Assembly (NCBI GenBank): GCA_046349975.1
Contig: JAXMBH010000009.1
Coordinates: forward strand, 1 to 64,000
Direction of reading: 5' to 3'
DNA length: 64,000 nt
Origin: JABDGM01 sp046349975
GTDB taxonomy: Bacteria > Planctomycetota > Planctomycetia > Pirellulales > Lacipirellulaceae
Shown here: positions 18,036 to 26,596 of the stretch, one piece after another
Position numbering within the stretch: position 1 is the stretch's first letter
Layout of the letters: every line of letters begins with the position of its first letter
Made by a program: the position numbers and the translations under genes
The notes under the pieces: generated by a model
Told to the model about the DNA's origin: nothing
Seen by the model: only the letters and a program-made list of their open reading frames with translations
The model's database searches: none

Positions 18036-18881
18036 ATGAAGTCGTTCATTTGCGCATTGGTCGTAGTGCTCTCTGCCACACCGGTCTTCGCTCAGTTCGG
18101 CGATCGACTTCGTCCGACGCCGCCCGCCAGCGACGACACGAAGCCTGAAAACAAATCAGCCGATCCCATTCCGGCCGACCCGAACGCCAACCCGCCAGGT
18201 GCGCAGGCTGGCGCTTCCGACGCACTCTTCGCTGCGCTCGACACCGACGGCGACGGCACGATCTCGAAGACCGAGTTGAAGAAGGCCATTACCGCACTGA
18301 AGAAGCTCGATGCCGACAACGATGGCAACATCACGCGCGCCGAATGCAGCCTCGGTGCAGCAGTGGCTGGCGGACCTGCTGCCGCGAACTCGAACGCGAG
18401 TGCTGAAGCGACGCAGTGGATGGACCGCATCCTTGCCAAAGACAAGAACAAAGACGGCAAACTCGCGCCGAACGAGCTCAACGACAACGAAAAACAGATG
18501 CTGCAAAATGCCGACGCGAATAACGACGGCTTCATCGATCGCACCGAACTTCAGCTGTTCGTGAACAACCAAAACGCCATGAATGCCGCCGCCGGCGCGC
18601 TCAATGGCCTCGGCAACGCCGGCCCAGGCGGCCGCGGCGGCAACAACGACGCAATGGGGTTCTTCTTGCGATACGACGCGAACGGCGACGGCAAGTTATC
18701 GCCCAACGAACTGCCGCCGCAGATGGCCCGCTCCATGAGCGCCGCCGACCTCAACCACGATAATTTCATCGATGCCCGCGAATTCCAAGCCTTCGGTGCA
18801 AAAATGGGCGATCGCATGCGGATGATGGGCGCCGGCCTCGATCCGAACAACCCGGCCAACGGCCGCGGTCGCAAGCCATAA
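18036..18881 (+). CDS. Exported six EF-hand protein
   Basis: A 281-residue protein with a signal peptide (MKSFICALVVVLSATPVFA). Six EF-hand calcium loops are visible: DTDGDGTISKTE (about 69), DADNDGNITRAE (92), DKNKDGKLAPNE, DANNDGFIDRTE, DANGDGKLSPNE and DLNHDNFIDARE. They come in pairs separated by Ala/Gly/Asn-rich linkers. It probably binds calcium in the periplasm or outside; no enzymatic domain is present. An AAAGGAAC site before the ATG at 18036 supports the start. Confidence 0.88.
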   Translation: MKSFICALVVVLSATPVFAQFGDRLRPTPPASDDTKPENKSADPIPADPNANPPGAQAGASDALFAALDTDGDGTISKTELKKAITALKKLDADNDGNITRAECSLGAAVAGGPAAANSNASAEATQWMDRILAKDKNKDGKLAPNELNDNEKQMLQNADANNDGFIDRTELQLFVNNQNAMNAAAGALNGLGNAGPGGRGGNNDAMGFFLRYDANGDGKLSPNELPPQMARSMSAADLNHDNFIDAREFQAFGAKMGDRMRMMGAGLDPNNPANGRGRKP

Positions 18882-19058
18882 TCTCGCCCGCCCTTCGTAT
18901 TATTCACATCGCGATCTGTCGCTATGACGCTGAACGCAGATCGTTCATGCGCGCACCGCGGACGCGGCACTCCCTTTGCTTTCGGTTATCGCGATCAGGG
19001 TAGCAGCGTGCTACCCGTATGCACGCGGACCCTCAAATAAAACTGAAGGAGTGACACT

Positions 19059-20177
19059 ATGTCCGCATTGTTTCGAGTAAGTATTGGCGCCATCGCGATC
19101 GGTCTGTGCTCGCTGCCGCTGGGCACGGTCGTGGCACAACAATCAGCCGGCACTCGTGGCAGTTCAGACTTCAAAACAGGGCAGTCGCAAAGCCCGGCAG
19201 CGAACACCGTCGGCACCGCGCAGTCGACCCAAGGAAACCTGCCAGGTTCAAGCGAATCACGCGCTACGAACAACTCCGCCGCCCCGCAAATTGATCGCGC
19301 ACAATCGGGCCGCTCGACAACCGCTCGCCAGTACAGCGCCAATTTCCGCGGCCCGCAGGCGAACGCCGCTGGCGCGAGCCAAGAGTCGGATAAATTCTTC
19401 GCCAATTGTCTGCTGACACACAATCAAGGCGAGGTGGAGTTGAGCGAAATCGCTCAGCAGAAAGCTCAGAATCCGGAAGTCAAACAATTTGCCCAGCAGA
19501 TGATCAAAGATCATCGCCAGATGATCGAGCAGCTACAGCAAGTTGCCGGTACGCAGGCCGGTGCCACGCACAATAGGTCGAGCGAAGCCTCGAGTTCGAC
19601 CTCGACCAATTCCAACAACGACTCCAGCAGCGCAGCTCCGGGTGCGGCCACTGGCACTGAATCAAACAACGCCAATCGCACGAGCGGCGACCTGCCGGGC
19701 TCATCGGGTGCCAGTCGCACGACAGCCCAAAGTGGGACCGCCGGCTCAGCCGCGGCAACCGAGGCTGCTGATTCAACACGCTCGTTGACGGCCACCACTG
19801 CGGGCGACAGCGGCGCGGTCAGCCACATCGGCCAGATCGAGCAACAGATCGCTCAACGCTGCCAGCAGATGGCGAAGGACGAACTTCAGCAAAAAGAGGG
19901 CGCTGAGTTCGACAAGTGCTACATCGGCAATGCGGTCGGCGCGCATATGCATGCCGTTGCCGCGCTCGAAGTGATTGGAAAGAGCTCGCAAGGCCAACTC
20001 GCCCAAATCGCGCAGGCCGCGCAGCCCACGGTCCAGCAGCATCTCGATCGCGCGAAAGAGTTAATGAAACAACTCGAAGGCGAAAAGGGCAGTAACGCGA
20101 CCGCCGGCACCCGTTCCGGCAGCAATGACAATAGCCAAGCCGAACGTTCGTCTTCCTCGGGCACGCAGCGGCAATAA
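19059..20177 (+). CDS. DUF4142 protein with low-complexity insert
   Basis: A 372-residue exported protein (signal peptide to about residue 26, VVAQQS). The DUF4142 ferritin-like helical domain is split: residues 108-163 hold the first half (KFFANCLLTHNQGEVELSEI, VKQFAQQMIKDHRQM), then about 90 residues of Ser/Thr/Ala/Asn-rich sequence, then residues 255-345 the second half (CYIGNAVGAHMHAVAALEVI). The N-terminal 100 residues are also Ser/Gly-rich. A GAAGGAG site precedes the ATG, and a strong terminator follows at 20228. Function of DUF4142 is unknown. Confidence 0.78.
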   Translation: MSALFRVSIGAIAIGLCSLPLGTVVAQQSAGTRGSSDFKTGQSQSPAANTVGTAQSTQGNLPGSSESRATNNSAAPQIDRAQSGRSTTARQYSANFRGPQANAAGASQESDKFFANCLLTHNQGEVELSEIAQQKAQNPEVKQFAQQMIKDHRQMIEQLQQVAGTQAGATHNRSSEASSSTSTNSNNDSSSAAPGAATGTESNNANRTSGDLPGSSGASRTTAQSGTAGSAAATEAADSTRSLTATTAGDSGAVSHIGQIEQQIAQRCQQMAKDELQQKEGAEFDKCYIGNAVGAHMHAVAALEVIGKSSQGQLAQIAQAAQPTVQQHLDRAKELMKQLEGEKGSNATAGTRSGSNDNSQAERSSSSGTQRQ

Positions 20178-20227
20178 CGATTGTAAAGCGCTGGTAGGGT
20201 AACGCTTGGAGGCAAGCGTTACAGCGA

Positions 20228-20278
20228 ACAGCCCTGGGCGAAAGTGCAATATGCACCGTCGCCCGGGGCTGTTTTTGT
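20228..20278 (+). terminator. Rho-independent terminator of DUF4142 gene
   Basis: A 14-bp stem pairs 20228-20241 with 20259-20272 (one G-T pair), with an inner GTGCA/TGCAC hairpin and TTTT directly after. It lies 50 bases behind the DUF4142 stop. Confidence 0.85.
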
Positions 20279-20280
20279 TC

Positions 20281-20391
20281 GTAGCAGGCACGCTCCGCGT
20301 GCCGTCGCGGAATGTGGAATGTACGTTGCGATGGATTACAAATGGAAGCTCGAAGTGAGTGCCGCTGCGGCACACGGAGTGTGCCTGCTAC
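20281..20391. repeat. REP/BIME-like inverted pair, family B
   Basis: Two 24-25 nt units in opposite orientation (20281-20304 and 20367-20391). Each is itself a hairpin (GGCACGC TCC GCGTGCC and GGCACAC GGA GTGTGCC), and they start or end with GTAGCAGG. This architecture resembles paired REP units (BIME). Confidence 0.7.
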
Positions 20392-21377
20392 AAAACAAGA
20401 GCATCGCAAAATCTTTAGCTGGCTTTGACAGCTTTAGACCGAATCCGTGTGGCGCCTTCCATTTCATCCAGCTTTGTCAACTAGGCCTAAATCACCATCA
20501 CACCCCACGATATTCCCGCCCCATTCCGTCCGCAACGTTCGCTTTTTCCCGGCCATTCTGATTTTTCTACTTTTTTCCAATAAACGGCGAACCAAGCTGC
20601 CGAACAGGGTGTCTTAGGGGCGGATCCGCCAGGTTGCCTAGCAATTTTCGCCGCAGGTTCACGTTAGTCTCGGGTCTTCCGACCCCAGCCTCCGGCAGCT
20701 TTGCTTGACTTCACTCCGGAACCGTGAGAAGCTTGAAGAGGCCGCCGGGGTCGTTAATCCCGGTAAAACTTACGTAATCCGTGGCGTGCGACGCCCCTCC
20801 GCTAGAGGCGGTCGGGTTCCCGCAAGCCGCTTATATTTGGTCAGGTTTTCTTTGAACCGGCGCGCGAGCGCAGTGAGGCTACGATGTCTTTCATTAACTT
20901 CGACAGCACGATTCTTGGCTCCATTAATTGCGGCCAGGCGATTGTCACGAACGTCGAAGGTAAGCGTCGTACGATGCTGCGCAGTCTTAAGAGTTACGCG
21001 CGCCATCTTTCGTTGCTCGCCAGTTGGCGCCACGCATTGCGTGGCGCTGCCGGGGCTTTCGCCATGTTTGGCGATATGACGCCGGCGACGTGTCCGACGT
21101 ACGGCACGCGTCGCCAACCGCAACAGCGCCAAGAGCGCTGGTTGTCGGGCGTCGTAGTAGACCCCGGCACAGTCGGCGTCTGCTGAGGACCGAGGTCGCA
21201 CGGGCGACCCCGATAACTCAGCAAACAAGATCCGCCGCCGACTGAGCCAGCCCTCTGGGTGCTGACGCACGGGCACACTGCCGCGCGTTCTCCACTCACC
21301 GGGTCGAGTGCTTCTGGTTACGCATTTCCCCGATCGCCCGAGCCGCTCGGCGATCGATCACGAAAGTCGAGAGAACC
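20392..21377. other. Long spacer with candidate structured RNA
   Basis: No convincing protein gene. A long-range 9-bp stem AAGCTGCCG/CGGCAGCTT (about 20594-20602 with 20694-20702) encloses GGCGGATCCGCC and GGGTC TTCC GACCC hairpins. Further downstream lie CCTC/GAGG and a GCGCCACGC ATT GCGTGGCGC hairpin (about 21026-21046). A 100-codon frame from 20884 has a GAGG site but no family match and less GC at third positions than neighbours. A family A repeat lies at 21244-21275. Confidence 0.45.
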
Positions 21378-21959
21378 ATGTCCGCCACCCTCTTTGCCTC
21401 GGAAACTGAAGAAGACACCACACTCGAGTACCTCGTGGTCGCCGCGCAGGCCGGCGACCGCGAAGCCTTCGGCGAACTCGCCACGCGGTTCGAACCGATG
21501 GTCTACTCGATCGCCGTTCGCCGGCTCGGCAACCACAGCGAAGCCCAAGAGCTGTGCCAGGAAGTGTTCGTCAAGGCGATGCAGAAGCTGGAACAGCTGA
21601 AGGTGCCGGCTGCGTTCGCCGGTTGGTTACGGTCGATCACCGTGCGGATGGCCATCAACCGCCAGGTGCGGCGCGCCCCGGTCGTGACGACCGAACCGCA
21701 AGCGCTCGAAGCGACCTGCTTCGAATCGTCCACGCCGCTCGATGCGATCCTCGCGAACGAGCGAGCGCGGCAAGTTCGCGGTGGCCTCGCGCGGCTCGGC
21801 GACCTCGACCGGAACACGCTGGAAGCGTTTTACGTGCGAGGCGAATCGCTCGCCGAAATGAGCAATTCGTTCGCCGCCCCCATCGGCACCATCAAGCGCC
21901 GCCTCCACGTCGCCCGCAAGCGACTGGCCCGGCAACTAGAAACCGCCGCCGCCGTGTGA
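21378..21959 (+). CDS. ECF-type RNA polymerase sigma factor
   Basis: A 193-residue sigma-70 family ECF protein. Region 2 is seen in LVVAAQAGDREAFGELATRF and NHSEAQELCQEVFVKAMQKL and core-binding LRSITVRMAINR. Region 4 is an HTH in YVRGESLAEMSNSF and APIGTIKRRLHVARKRLARQL. No anti-sigma factor or fused C-terminal domain is adjacent, so its signal is unknown. It would redirect RNA polymerase to a dedicated promoter set. Confidence 0.92.
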   Translation: MSATLFASETEEDTTLEYLVVAAQAGDREAFGELATRFEPMVYSIAVRRLGNHSEAQELCQEVFVKAMQKLEQLKVPAAFAGWLRSITVRMAINRQVRRAPVVTTEPQALEATCFESSTPLDAILANERARQVRGGLARLGDLDRNTLEAFYVRGESLAEMSNSFAAPIGTIKRRLHVARKRLARQLETAAAV

Positions 21960-22975
21960 AGTAACAGATGAAACTCCCTCTCCCTCCGGGAGAGGGCCGG
22001 GGTGTGGGTGCCTTGCGTTCGCCCCTGACGCCCTGACCACTGACCCCTATCACTCGATCTCCTCCGCGCCCCAGGGGCGCTCCCGCTATCCGCTGGCGTG
22101 GGCGCCCCCTCTTTTTTCACGAGCCAACTGCAAGGAATGGGTGCCACTCGCCGCGGCGAGTGCGTCTTCCGACCGAAGGCTTGTTCGTCATCCCACAACA
22201 AAAGCTCCCAAACCACTCCTTTCACAGCAAGTTCTTTGCCCGAGCACCACTGTCTTCACCAGTGCGTTTTCATAGGCCGTGCATGAAGTGGCTGTATAAA
22301 TTGTCCAACGCCTTACTGCCATGCATGAGCAAGACCCAGTCTCATCGTAAGCTCGATGGGTTGGTCGAGCATCAGCCAACCAGCGCAATCCCGCGCCGCG
22401 CGCTCGCGAATGAATGCACGACCGTTTAGTGTCCCCGTCGTTCTCCCATCACCGCCGAAACCGCCCCGCGGCCACATTTCTTGCTTGCAGTTCCCGCCCA
22501 ATCCGCTATAGTGTTTATATGTTCACATAACGAATCGACGGCAGCCAAACTTTGTTTGGTCTGGCGCCACTGCTGCTTGTCGACGGTAGCGCTAACGCTG
22601 CGCGCTCATGGCGCAAATTCCTCGTAACACTAATGATTAACTTACCCGTCACCAAGCCCCCGTGCCGTTCGCAAAATTCACCGGATTTTGCAACTCACAC
22701 CCAAACCATGCCGGACGTCAATTCCATCCAAAGTCAAATGCCACGAATCACTTACATCATCGCGACGAGCTGCCATCCATCCGCCGCGAGGCGCCAAACT
22801 CCCCGAGTTCTGCAATAGAAAATGCGTTTGACCCGGAGTCGCAAAATTCCAACATCCGTTCGACGCGCTGGCTCGCCGCGGCAAGAACCCGATCAGTCTC
22901 GCGGCCACCGACGATGGCTCTCCACAATGCCGCCGATCCACGCGACGCCAAACCATACCTCCCGAGAACTCGAAT
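21960..22975. other. Gene-poor spacer, one repeat
   Basis: About 1 kb with no supported gene on either strand. CCCTCTCCCTCCGGGAGAGGG at 21973-21993 is a hairpin of the family also embedded in the radical SAM and ileS genes. The stretch 22500-22850 is less GC-rich than the genes, with AT-rich tracts, and its short ORFs lack motifs. Confidence 0.45.
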
Positions 22976-23572
22976 TCAGCACACCGCTTGGTGAACCGCG
23001 TTCGCGGGGCAAGCCGCGTTGATCACGAGGGCCGCCACGCGGCGCGCAACATCAGCGATCCCTTTCGTTCCCGAAACGTGCCGCGTTACGTACGCGCCTT
23101 CCATGATGAGGCACAGCTCGCGTGCCAAGCGGCGCGGATCCGAAGCACCTGCGTCGATGGCGATGCTGCAAACCAGGTCTTCAATCGTCTGTTTGCTTTG
23201 TGCAGCAGCTCGATGGGCTGGTTCGTGCAGAAGGGGAAATTCGATGGCTGCGTTCACGAAGATGCAGCCTTGAAAGTCGTCAGTCTCGATGAAGTGCTCG
23301 ACCACGTCGAGGAGCGCATGCAGCTGGCCGAGCGGCGAGTCGCCGCCGCGCTCGAGCAGCATGGCGCGGAAGACCGCTTCCATTTCGCGATGGTGGTCTT
23401 CGAGAGCCGCGAGCATCAGGTCGTCTTTCGACTCGAAGTGCTTGTAGAAGGCGGTCTTGCTAATGCCGACATCGGCGAGAATTTGGTCGATGCCCACGTT
23501 GCGAAAGCCATCGCGATAAAAGCGGCGGCCGGCAGCATCAATGAGTCGCTGTTTTGTCGAGGGTTTTGCCAT
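22976..23572 (-). CDS. TetR family transcriptional regulator
   Basis: A 198-residue TetR/AcrR regulator. The N-terminal HTH is clear: RLIDAAGRRFYRDGFRNVGI, DQILADVGISKTAFYKHFES. The C-terminal ligand domain (FQGCIFVNAAIEFP, ARELCLIMEGAYV) resembles the TetR_C_6/YcdC-like type. ATG at 23572 (MAKPSTKQR) is preferred over the frame start 60 bases upstream. It is divergent from the MddA-like gene, with a 161-base spacer, so it may repress that gene and itself. Confidence 0.9.
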   Translation of the reverse strand: MAKPSTKQRLIDAAGRRFYRDGFRNVGIDQILADVGISKTAFYKHFESKDDLMLAALEDHHREMEAVFRAMLLERGGDSPLGQLHALLDVVEHFIETDDFQGCIFVNAAIEFPLLHEPAHRAAAQSKQTIEDLVCSIAIDAGASDPRRLARELCLIMEGAYVTRHVSGTKGIADVARRVAALVINAACPANAVHQAVC

Positions 23573-23645
23573 AACACCGTCACATGAATCGATTGCGATT
23601 AACCAACGCGTGGCAGGTGTACCACGAGTCAACTATTCGCGAGCC

Positions 23646-23667
23646 GGTAACACCCGATAATGTAACC
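23646..23667. promoter_or_regulatory. Candidate TetR operator
   Basis: Inverted repeat GGTAACA-N8-TGTAACC (6 of 7 arm positions complementary) in the middle of the tetR-mddA divergent spacer. Size and symmetry suit a TetR-dimer site. A weak CGGGG/CCCCG hairpin with TTTT follows at 23695-23713. Confidence 0.35.
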
Positions 23668-23733
23668 CGTAAGAGCTAACTGACTACCGTGACTCGGGGT
23701 ATTTCCCCGTTTTAGGGCCATTTCGAGGTTTCC

Positions 23734-24522
23734 ATGCGACGCTGGTTGTTTTTCTTGTACGGGGCGGCATGCCACGTCATGTTCTTGCTGCTATTTGCGT
23801 ATATGGCGGGGTTCGTCGGCGATTTCGCGGTGCCGAAGACCATCGATTCGCCTGCAGGTGGTTCGGTACCTGCCGCGGTCGCTGTCGACATCCTGCTGCT
23901 GGCATTGTTTGCAGCTCAGCATTCAATCATGGCCCGGCCCGAGTTTAAGCGGGTGTGGACGCGGTTCGTTCCGGAACCGATCGAGCGGAGTACCTATGTG
24001 CTGGCATCGTGCATGGTCACCGCGATCTTGATGTGGCAATGGCGCGGAATCGATAAACTGATGTGGCATGCTGAGCAGCCGTGGCTACGTGCAGCGCTGT
24101 GGTGCCTGTTTGCCTTGGGGTGGCTGCTTGTTCCAGCAGTGACGTTTCTCATCAGCCACTTCGACTTGCTCGGAACTCGCCAGGTGTGGCTGTACCTGCG
24201 GGGCGAGATGTATCGCGCACTGCCATTCCGCGTGCCGTCGATCTACAAGCACGTGAGGCATCCCCTGTACATCGGCTGGGGAGTCGCGTTCTGGGCAATC
24301 CCGACGATGACCGTCGGCCACTTGCTCTTCGCGACGCTGCTCACAATCTACATGGTCCTCGCCACGGTGCTGGAAGAGCGCGACCTGGTCGCCCACTTCG
24401 GCGAGCAATACGAAACGTATCGCCGGCGCGTCCCCAAGTTCATTCCACGCTGGAGCCAAGCGGGAAGTTCGCTCCACCTGAGCGACAGCCATCTGGTCGA
24501 GGCAAGCAAAGAAGGAGTGTGA
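23734..24522 (+). CDS. mddA: MddA-like methanethiol S-methyltransferase
   Basis: A 262-residue integral membrane protein with about five to six helices of the NnrU/isoprenylcysteine methyltransferase type. The C-terminal core is characteristic: YKHVRHPLYIGWGVAFWAIP, then MTVGHLLFA, then LEERDLVAHFGEQYETYRRRVP. MddA methylates methanethiol with S-adenosylmethionine to give dimethylsulfide. Related family members act on other thiols, so the substrate is inferred from similarity. The last 20 residues extend beyond the family core. It is divergent from a TetR regulator. Confidence 0.78.
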   Translation: MRRWLFFLYGAACHVMFLLLFAYMAGFVGDFAVPKTIDSPAGGSVPAAVAVDILLLALFAAQHSIMARPEFKRVWTRFVPEPIERSTYVLASCMVTAILMWQWRGIDKLMWHAEQPWLRAALWCLFALGWLLVPAVTFLISHFDLLGTRQVWLYLRGEMYRALPFRVPSIYKHVRHPLYIGWGVAFWAIPTMTVGHLLFATLLTIYMVLATVLEERDLVAHFGEQYETYRRRVPKFIPRWSQAGSSLHLSDSHLVEASKEGV

Positions 24523-24525
24523 GAG

Positions 24526-24599
24526 TGGGCGATGCAGGACTCGAACCTGCGACCTTCTGGGTGTAAACCAGACGCTCTAACCAACTGAGCTAATCGCCC
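24526..24599 (-). tRNA. tRNA-Val(TAC)
   Basis: A complete cloverleaf on the minus strand: acceptor GGGCGAT/ATCGCCC, D-arm GCTCAGTTGGTTAGAGC, anticodon stem TCTGG/CCAGA with loop TTTACAC (anticodon UAC), T-arm GCAGG TTCGAAT CCTGC and discriminator A. CCA is not encoded. Confidence 0.95.
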
Positions 24600-24741
24600 G
24601 GGATGCTAATATGCGATATCGGTAAGCATCGATGCATCGTGCCGCGCCTGCTGTATCGGCGGCGCGGCCGGTTGTCTTGGTCGGCTTCATATTCTACAAC
24701 GACGTGCGGACTAGCGACAACGGACAAAGGGTGCTTTCGCG

Positions 24742-25692
24742 ATGGCGGCGGAAATAATTGAAATTGTCGATCAGGCCAGCGGATCGGCGGGGCGGGTGCT
24801 GGTGAGCCAAGGTTTCAACTGCTTCAGCTGGCGGCCAGCGCTCGCGGATGGACCGCGTGAGATGTTGTGGGCAGCGCCGGCGATTGAAAGCGGCAGCGAG
24901 CGGCCATCCGGGAGTGGGATTCCGCTGCTATTTCCCTTTGCCGGCCGCATTGGCGGGGCGCGATATGAGTTCCGCGGCCGCGAGTATCAGCTCGAACCGG
25001 GCGATGGGTTGGGCAATGCAATCCATGGGTTCGTGCTCAATCGGCCGTGGCGCGTGGTGGAGCGGCAGACGGAACGAGTTGTTGGCGAGTTTCAGGCGTC
25101 GGTGGATAATCCGGCGATACTCGAACATTGGCCGGCGGATTTTCGGATTCGGGTATCGTACGAAGTGCGCGGCGGTAAGTTGCTAAGTGAAATTCGTTAT
25201 GACAACCCGAGCGATCGTGTATTGCCGTGCGGGTTTGCGACCCACGCCTACTTTCGCTTGCCGTTAGCTGAAGGTGGGAGTGCGGGCGAAACGGTTGTGA
25301 CAGTGCCGGCGGAAGCGTTTTGGGAATTGGAGAATATGATTCCGACCGGCCGCGTGCTCCCCGTGGCGGCGCACCAGAATCTACTTCGCGGACGGGCGCT
25401 CAAAGACAGCCAGTTCGATACCGTATTCACGAAGCTCCGGCCGGTGAAGGAGGGGCTGATCGAAACGAAGTTGGTTGACCCCGCGAGCGGACGGACGCTG
25501 ACTCAATCGTTTGACACGGCATTCACGCAGTGTGTCGTGTACACGCCGGGGCATCGCGAGGCGATTTGCTTGGAGCCGTACACCTGCGTGCCGGATGCGA
25601 TTCGGCTTTCGGCCGAAGGGCACGAGACGGGTCTGCAACTGCTCGAGCCGGGCGCGTCCTTTGAAACGACGATTCGGATAGAACTTAGCTGA
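24742..25692 (+). CDS. Aldose 1-epimerase-like protein
   Basis: A 316-residue galactose mutarotase-like protein. The beta-sandwich family shows GIPLLFPFAGRIGG, GDGLGNAIHGFVLNRPWRV (catalytic His region), GFATHAYFRLP and a late ICLEPYTCVPDA strand with the Glu base. It would interconvert alpha and beta anomers of a hexose, or bind a hexose-6-phosphate as YeaD-type proteins do. It lies alone between the tRNA and a convergent cytochrome gene. Confidence 0.85.
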   Translation: MAAEIIEIVDQASGSAGRVLVSQGFNCFSWRPALADGPREMLWAAPAIESGSERPSGSGIPLLFPFAGRIGGARYEFRGREYQLEPGDGLGNAIHGFVLNRPWRVVERQTERVVGEFQASVDNPAILEHWPADFRIRVSYEVRGGKLLSEIRYDNPSDRVLPCGFATHAYFRLPLAEGGSAGETVVTVPAEAFWELENMIPTGRVLPVAAHQNLLRGRALKDSQFDTVFTKLRPVKEGLIETKLVDPASGRTLTQSFDTAFTQCVVYTPGHREAICLEPYTCVPDAIRLSAEGHETGLQLLEPGASFETTIRIELS

Positions 25693-25803
25693 GAGTGACC
25701 GACCGAATTGAACCACCAAGACGCGAAGGACGCCAAGGAAAAGCAAATTGTTGGAGTCATCAAGTCTGAATTCTTGCGAATGCAGCGACGGGCAGGTCAT
25801 TCG

Positions 25804-25849
25804 ACAAAATGAAAAGCCGGTTGCGTTGCTTTCCGCACTCGCAACCGGC
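25804..25849 (-). terminator. Rho-independent terminator of cytochrome gene
   Basis: On the minus strand, GCCGGTTGCG (25840-25849) pairs with CGCAACCGGC (25816-25825) and is followed by TTTTCATTTT. It lies about 45 bases after the cytochrome stop. Confidence 0.8.
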
Positions 25850-25894
25850 CACACGTGTTATTACAGAAGATTTGAGCTGTGAGACTGAGTCTCG

Positions 25895-26338
25895 TTACTT
25901 CTTCTCGTCGCCTTCGGATTCCTTCGAATCCTTCGGCTCTTTCTTCAGGTCTTCGAGGTTGCCGCCGGGCCATTTGCTGGCCTTGATGCGATCCATGTAG
26001 GTATCGCTCTTCTCATCCTTCGGGTCGACGTGGGCGGCGAGCGCCTTCTTGAGCGACGCGGAAATTTTCTCGGTGTCCTTCGCGTCCTTCTTCTTGTCGA
26101 GCAATTTGCCGACTTCGACCCCGAACGCGTTCTTGTTCTTCTTGCTCTTGGTGCCTTGGTGGCAGATGAGGCACTTGTTTTGGCCAGACGTTACTTCTTC
26201 GACGAATTTCTTGTCCGGGTGATCGTCCAAGAAGTCTTTCTTGAATTGGTTATAGAACGGCAGGATAGCGCTGGCCGGGCGAGTAACGCCGAAGGCGATG
26301 ACTACGGCGGCGGCGATCAACAAACAGCGATAGCGCAT
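25895..26338 (-). CDS. Small exported c-type cytochrome
   Basis: A 147-residue protein with a signal peptide (MRYRCLLIAAAVVIAFGVTRPASA) and one heme-c site, CLICH, near residue 56 (QNKCLICHQG). The rest is Lys/Asp-rich with a charged tail ending in EGDEKK. The upstream 51 in-frame residues look non-coding, so ATG at 26338 is chosen. Only one heme site and no Met-ligand motif could be located, so the axial ligand is uncertain. A terminator follows. Confidence 0.72.
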   Translation of the reverse strand: MRYRCLLIAAAVVIAFGVTRPASAILPFYNQFKKDFLDDHPDKKFVEEVTSGQNKCLICHQGTKSKKNKNAFGVEVGKLLDKKKDAKDTEKISASLKKALAAHVDPKDEKSDTYMDRIKASKWPGGNLEDLKKEPKDSKESEGDEKK

Positions 26339-26531
26339 TGTCGAACCTCGGGGGGGTGAAGCGGCGGGAAAGTTTGGGGTGGGGTAGGGCGTTCGCGTCG
26401 CAACCTTCCAGCGGTGTGCGAACGCAGCGATTGGCGCGAGCCGGGGCGACTCGACCCCTAACAAGAAACCATGAATCGAGTGAAATGTCAAGCAATTTGG
26501 TGACGATGAAGTATACGGCGACGTTTGCAGG

Positions 26532-26575
26532 CATCTCGCTCCGCGAGATGCAAATCCCTCTCGCGGAGCGAGAGA
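26532..26575. repeat. Palindromic repeat, family C
   Basis: CATCTCGCTCCGCGAGATG and CTCTCGCGGAGCGAGAG lie side by side, each a perfect hairpin. The second unit recurs at 31802-31818. Confidence 0.6.
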
Positions 26576-26596
26576 GCGACAATCGATCGCCGCGAT

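Noticed and set aside
20594..21186. tmRNA, SRP RNA or a known riboswitch
   Set aside because: No alanine-tRNA-like end, no GGAAGGAAGCAGCC-like SRP core, and no c-di-GMP or cobalamin consensus could be recognised.
20770..21276. A 168-codon minus-strand frame in the 20-21 kb spacer
   Set aside because: Low similarity to anything known, no ribosome site, and competing stems and a plus-strand frame in the same DNA.
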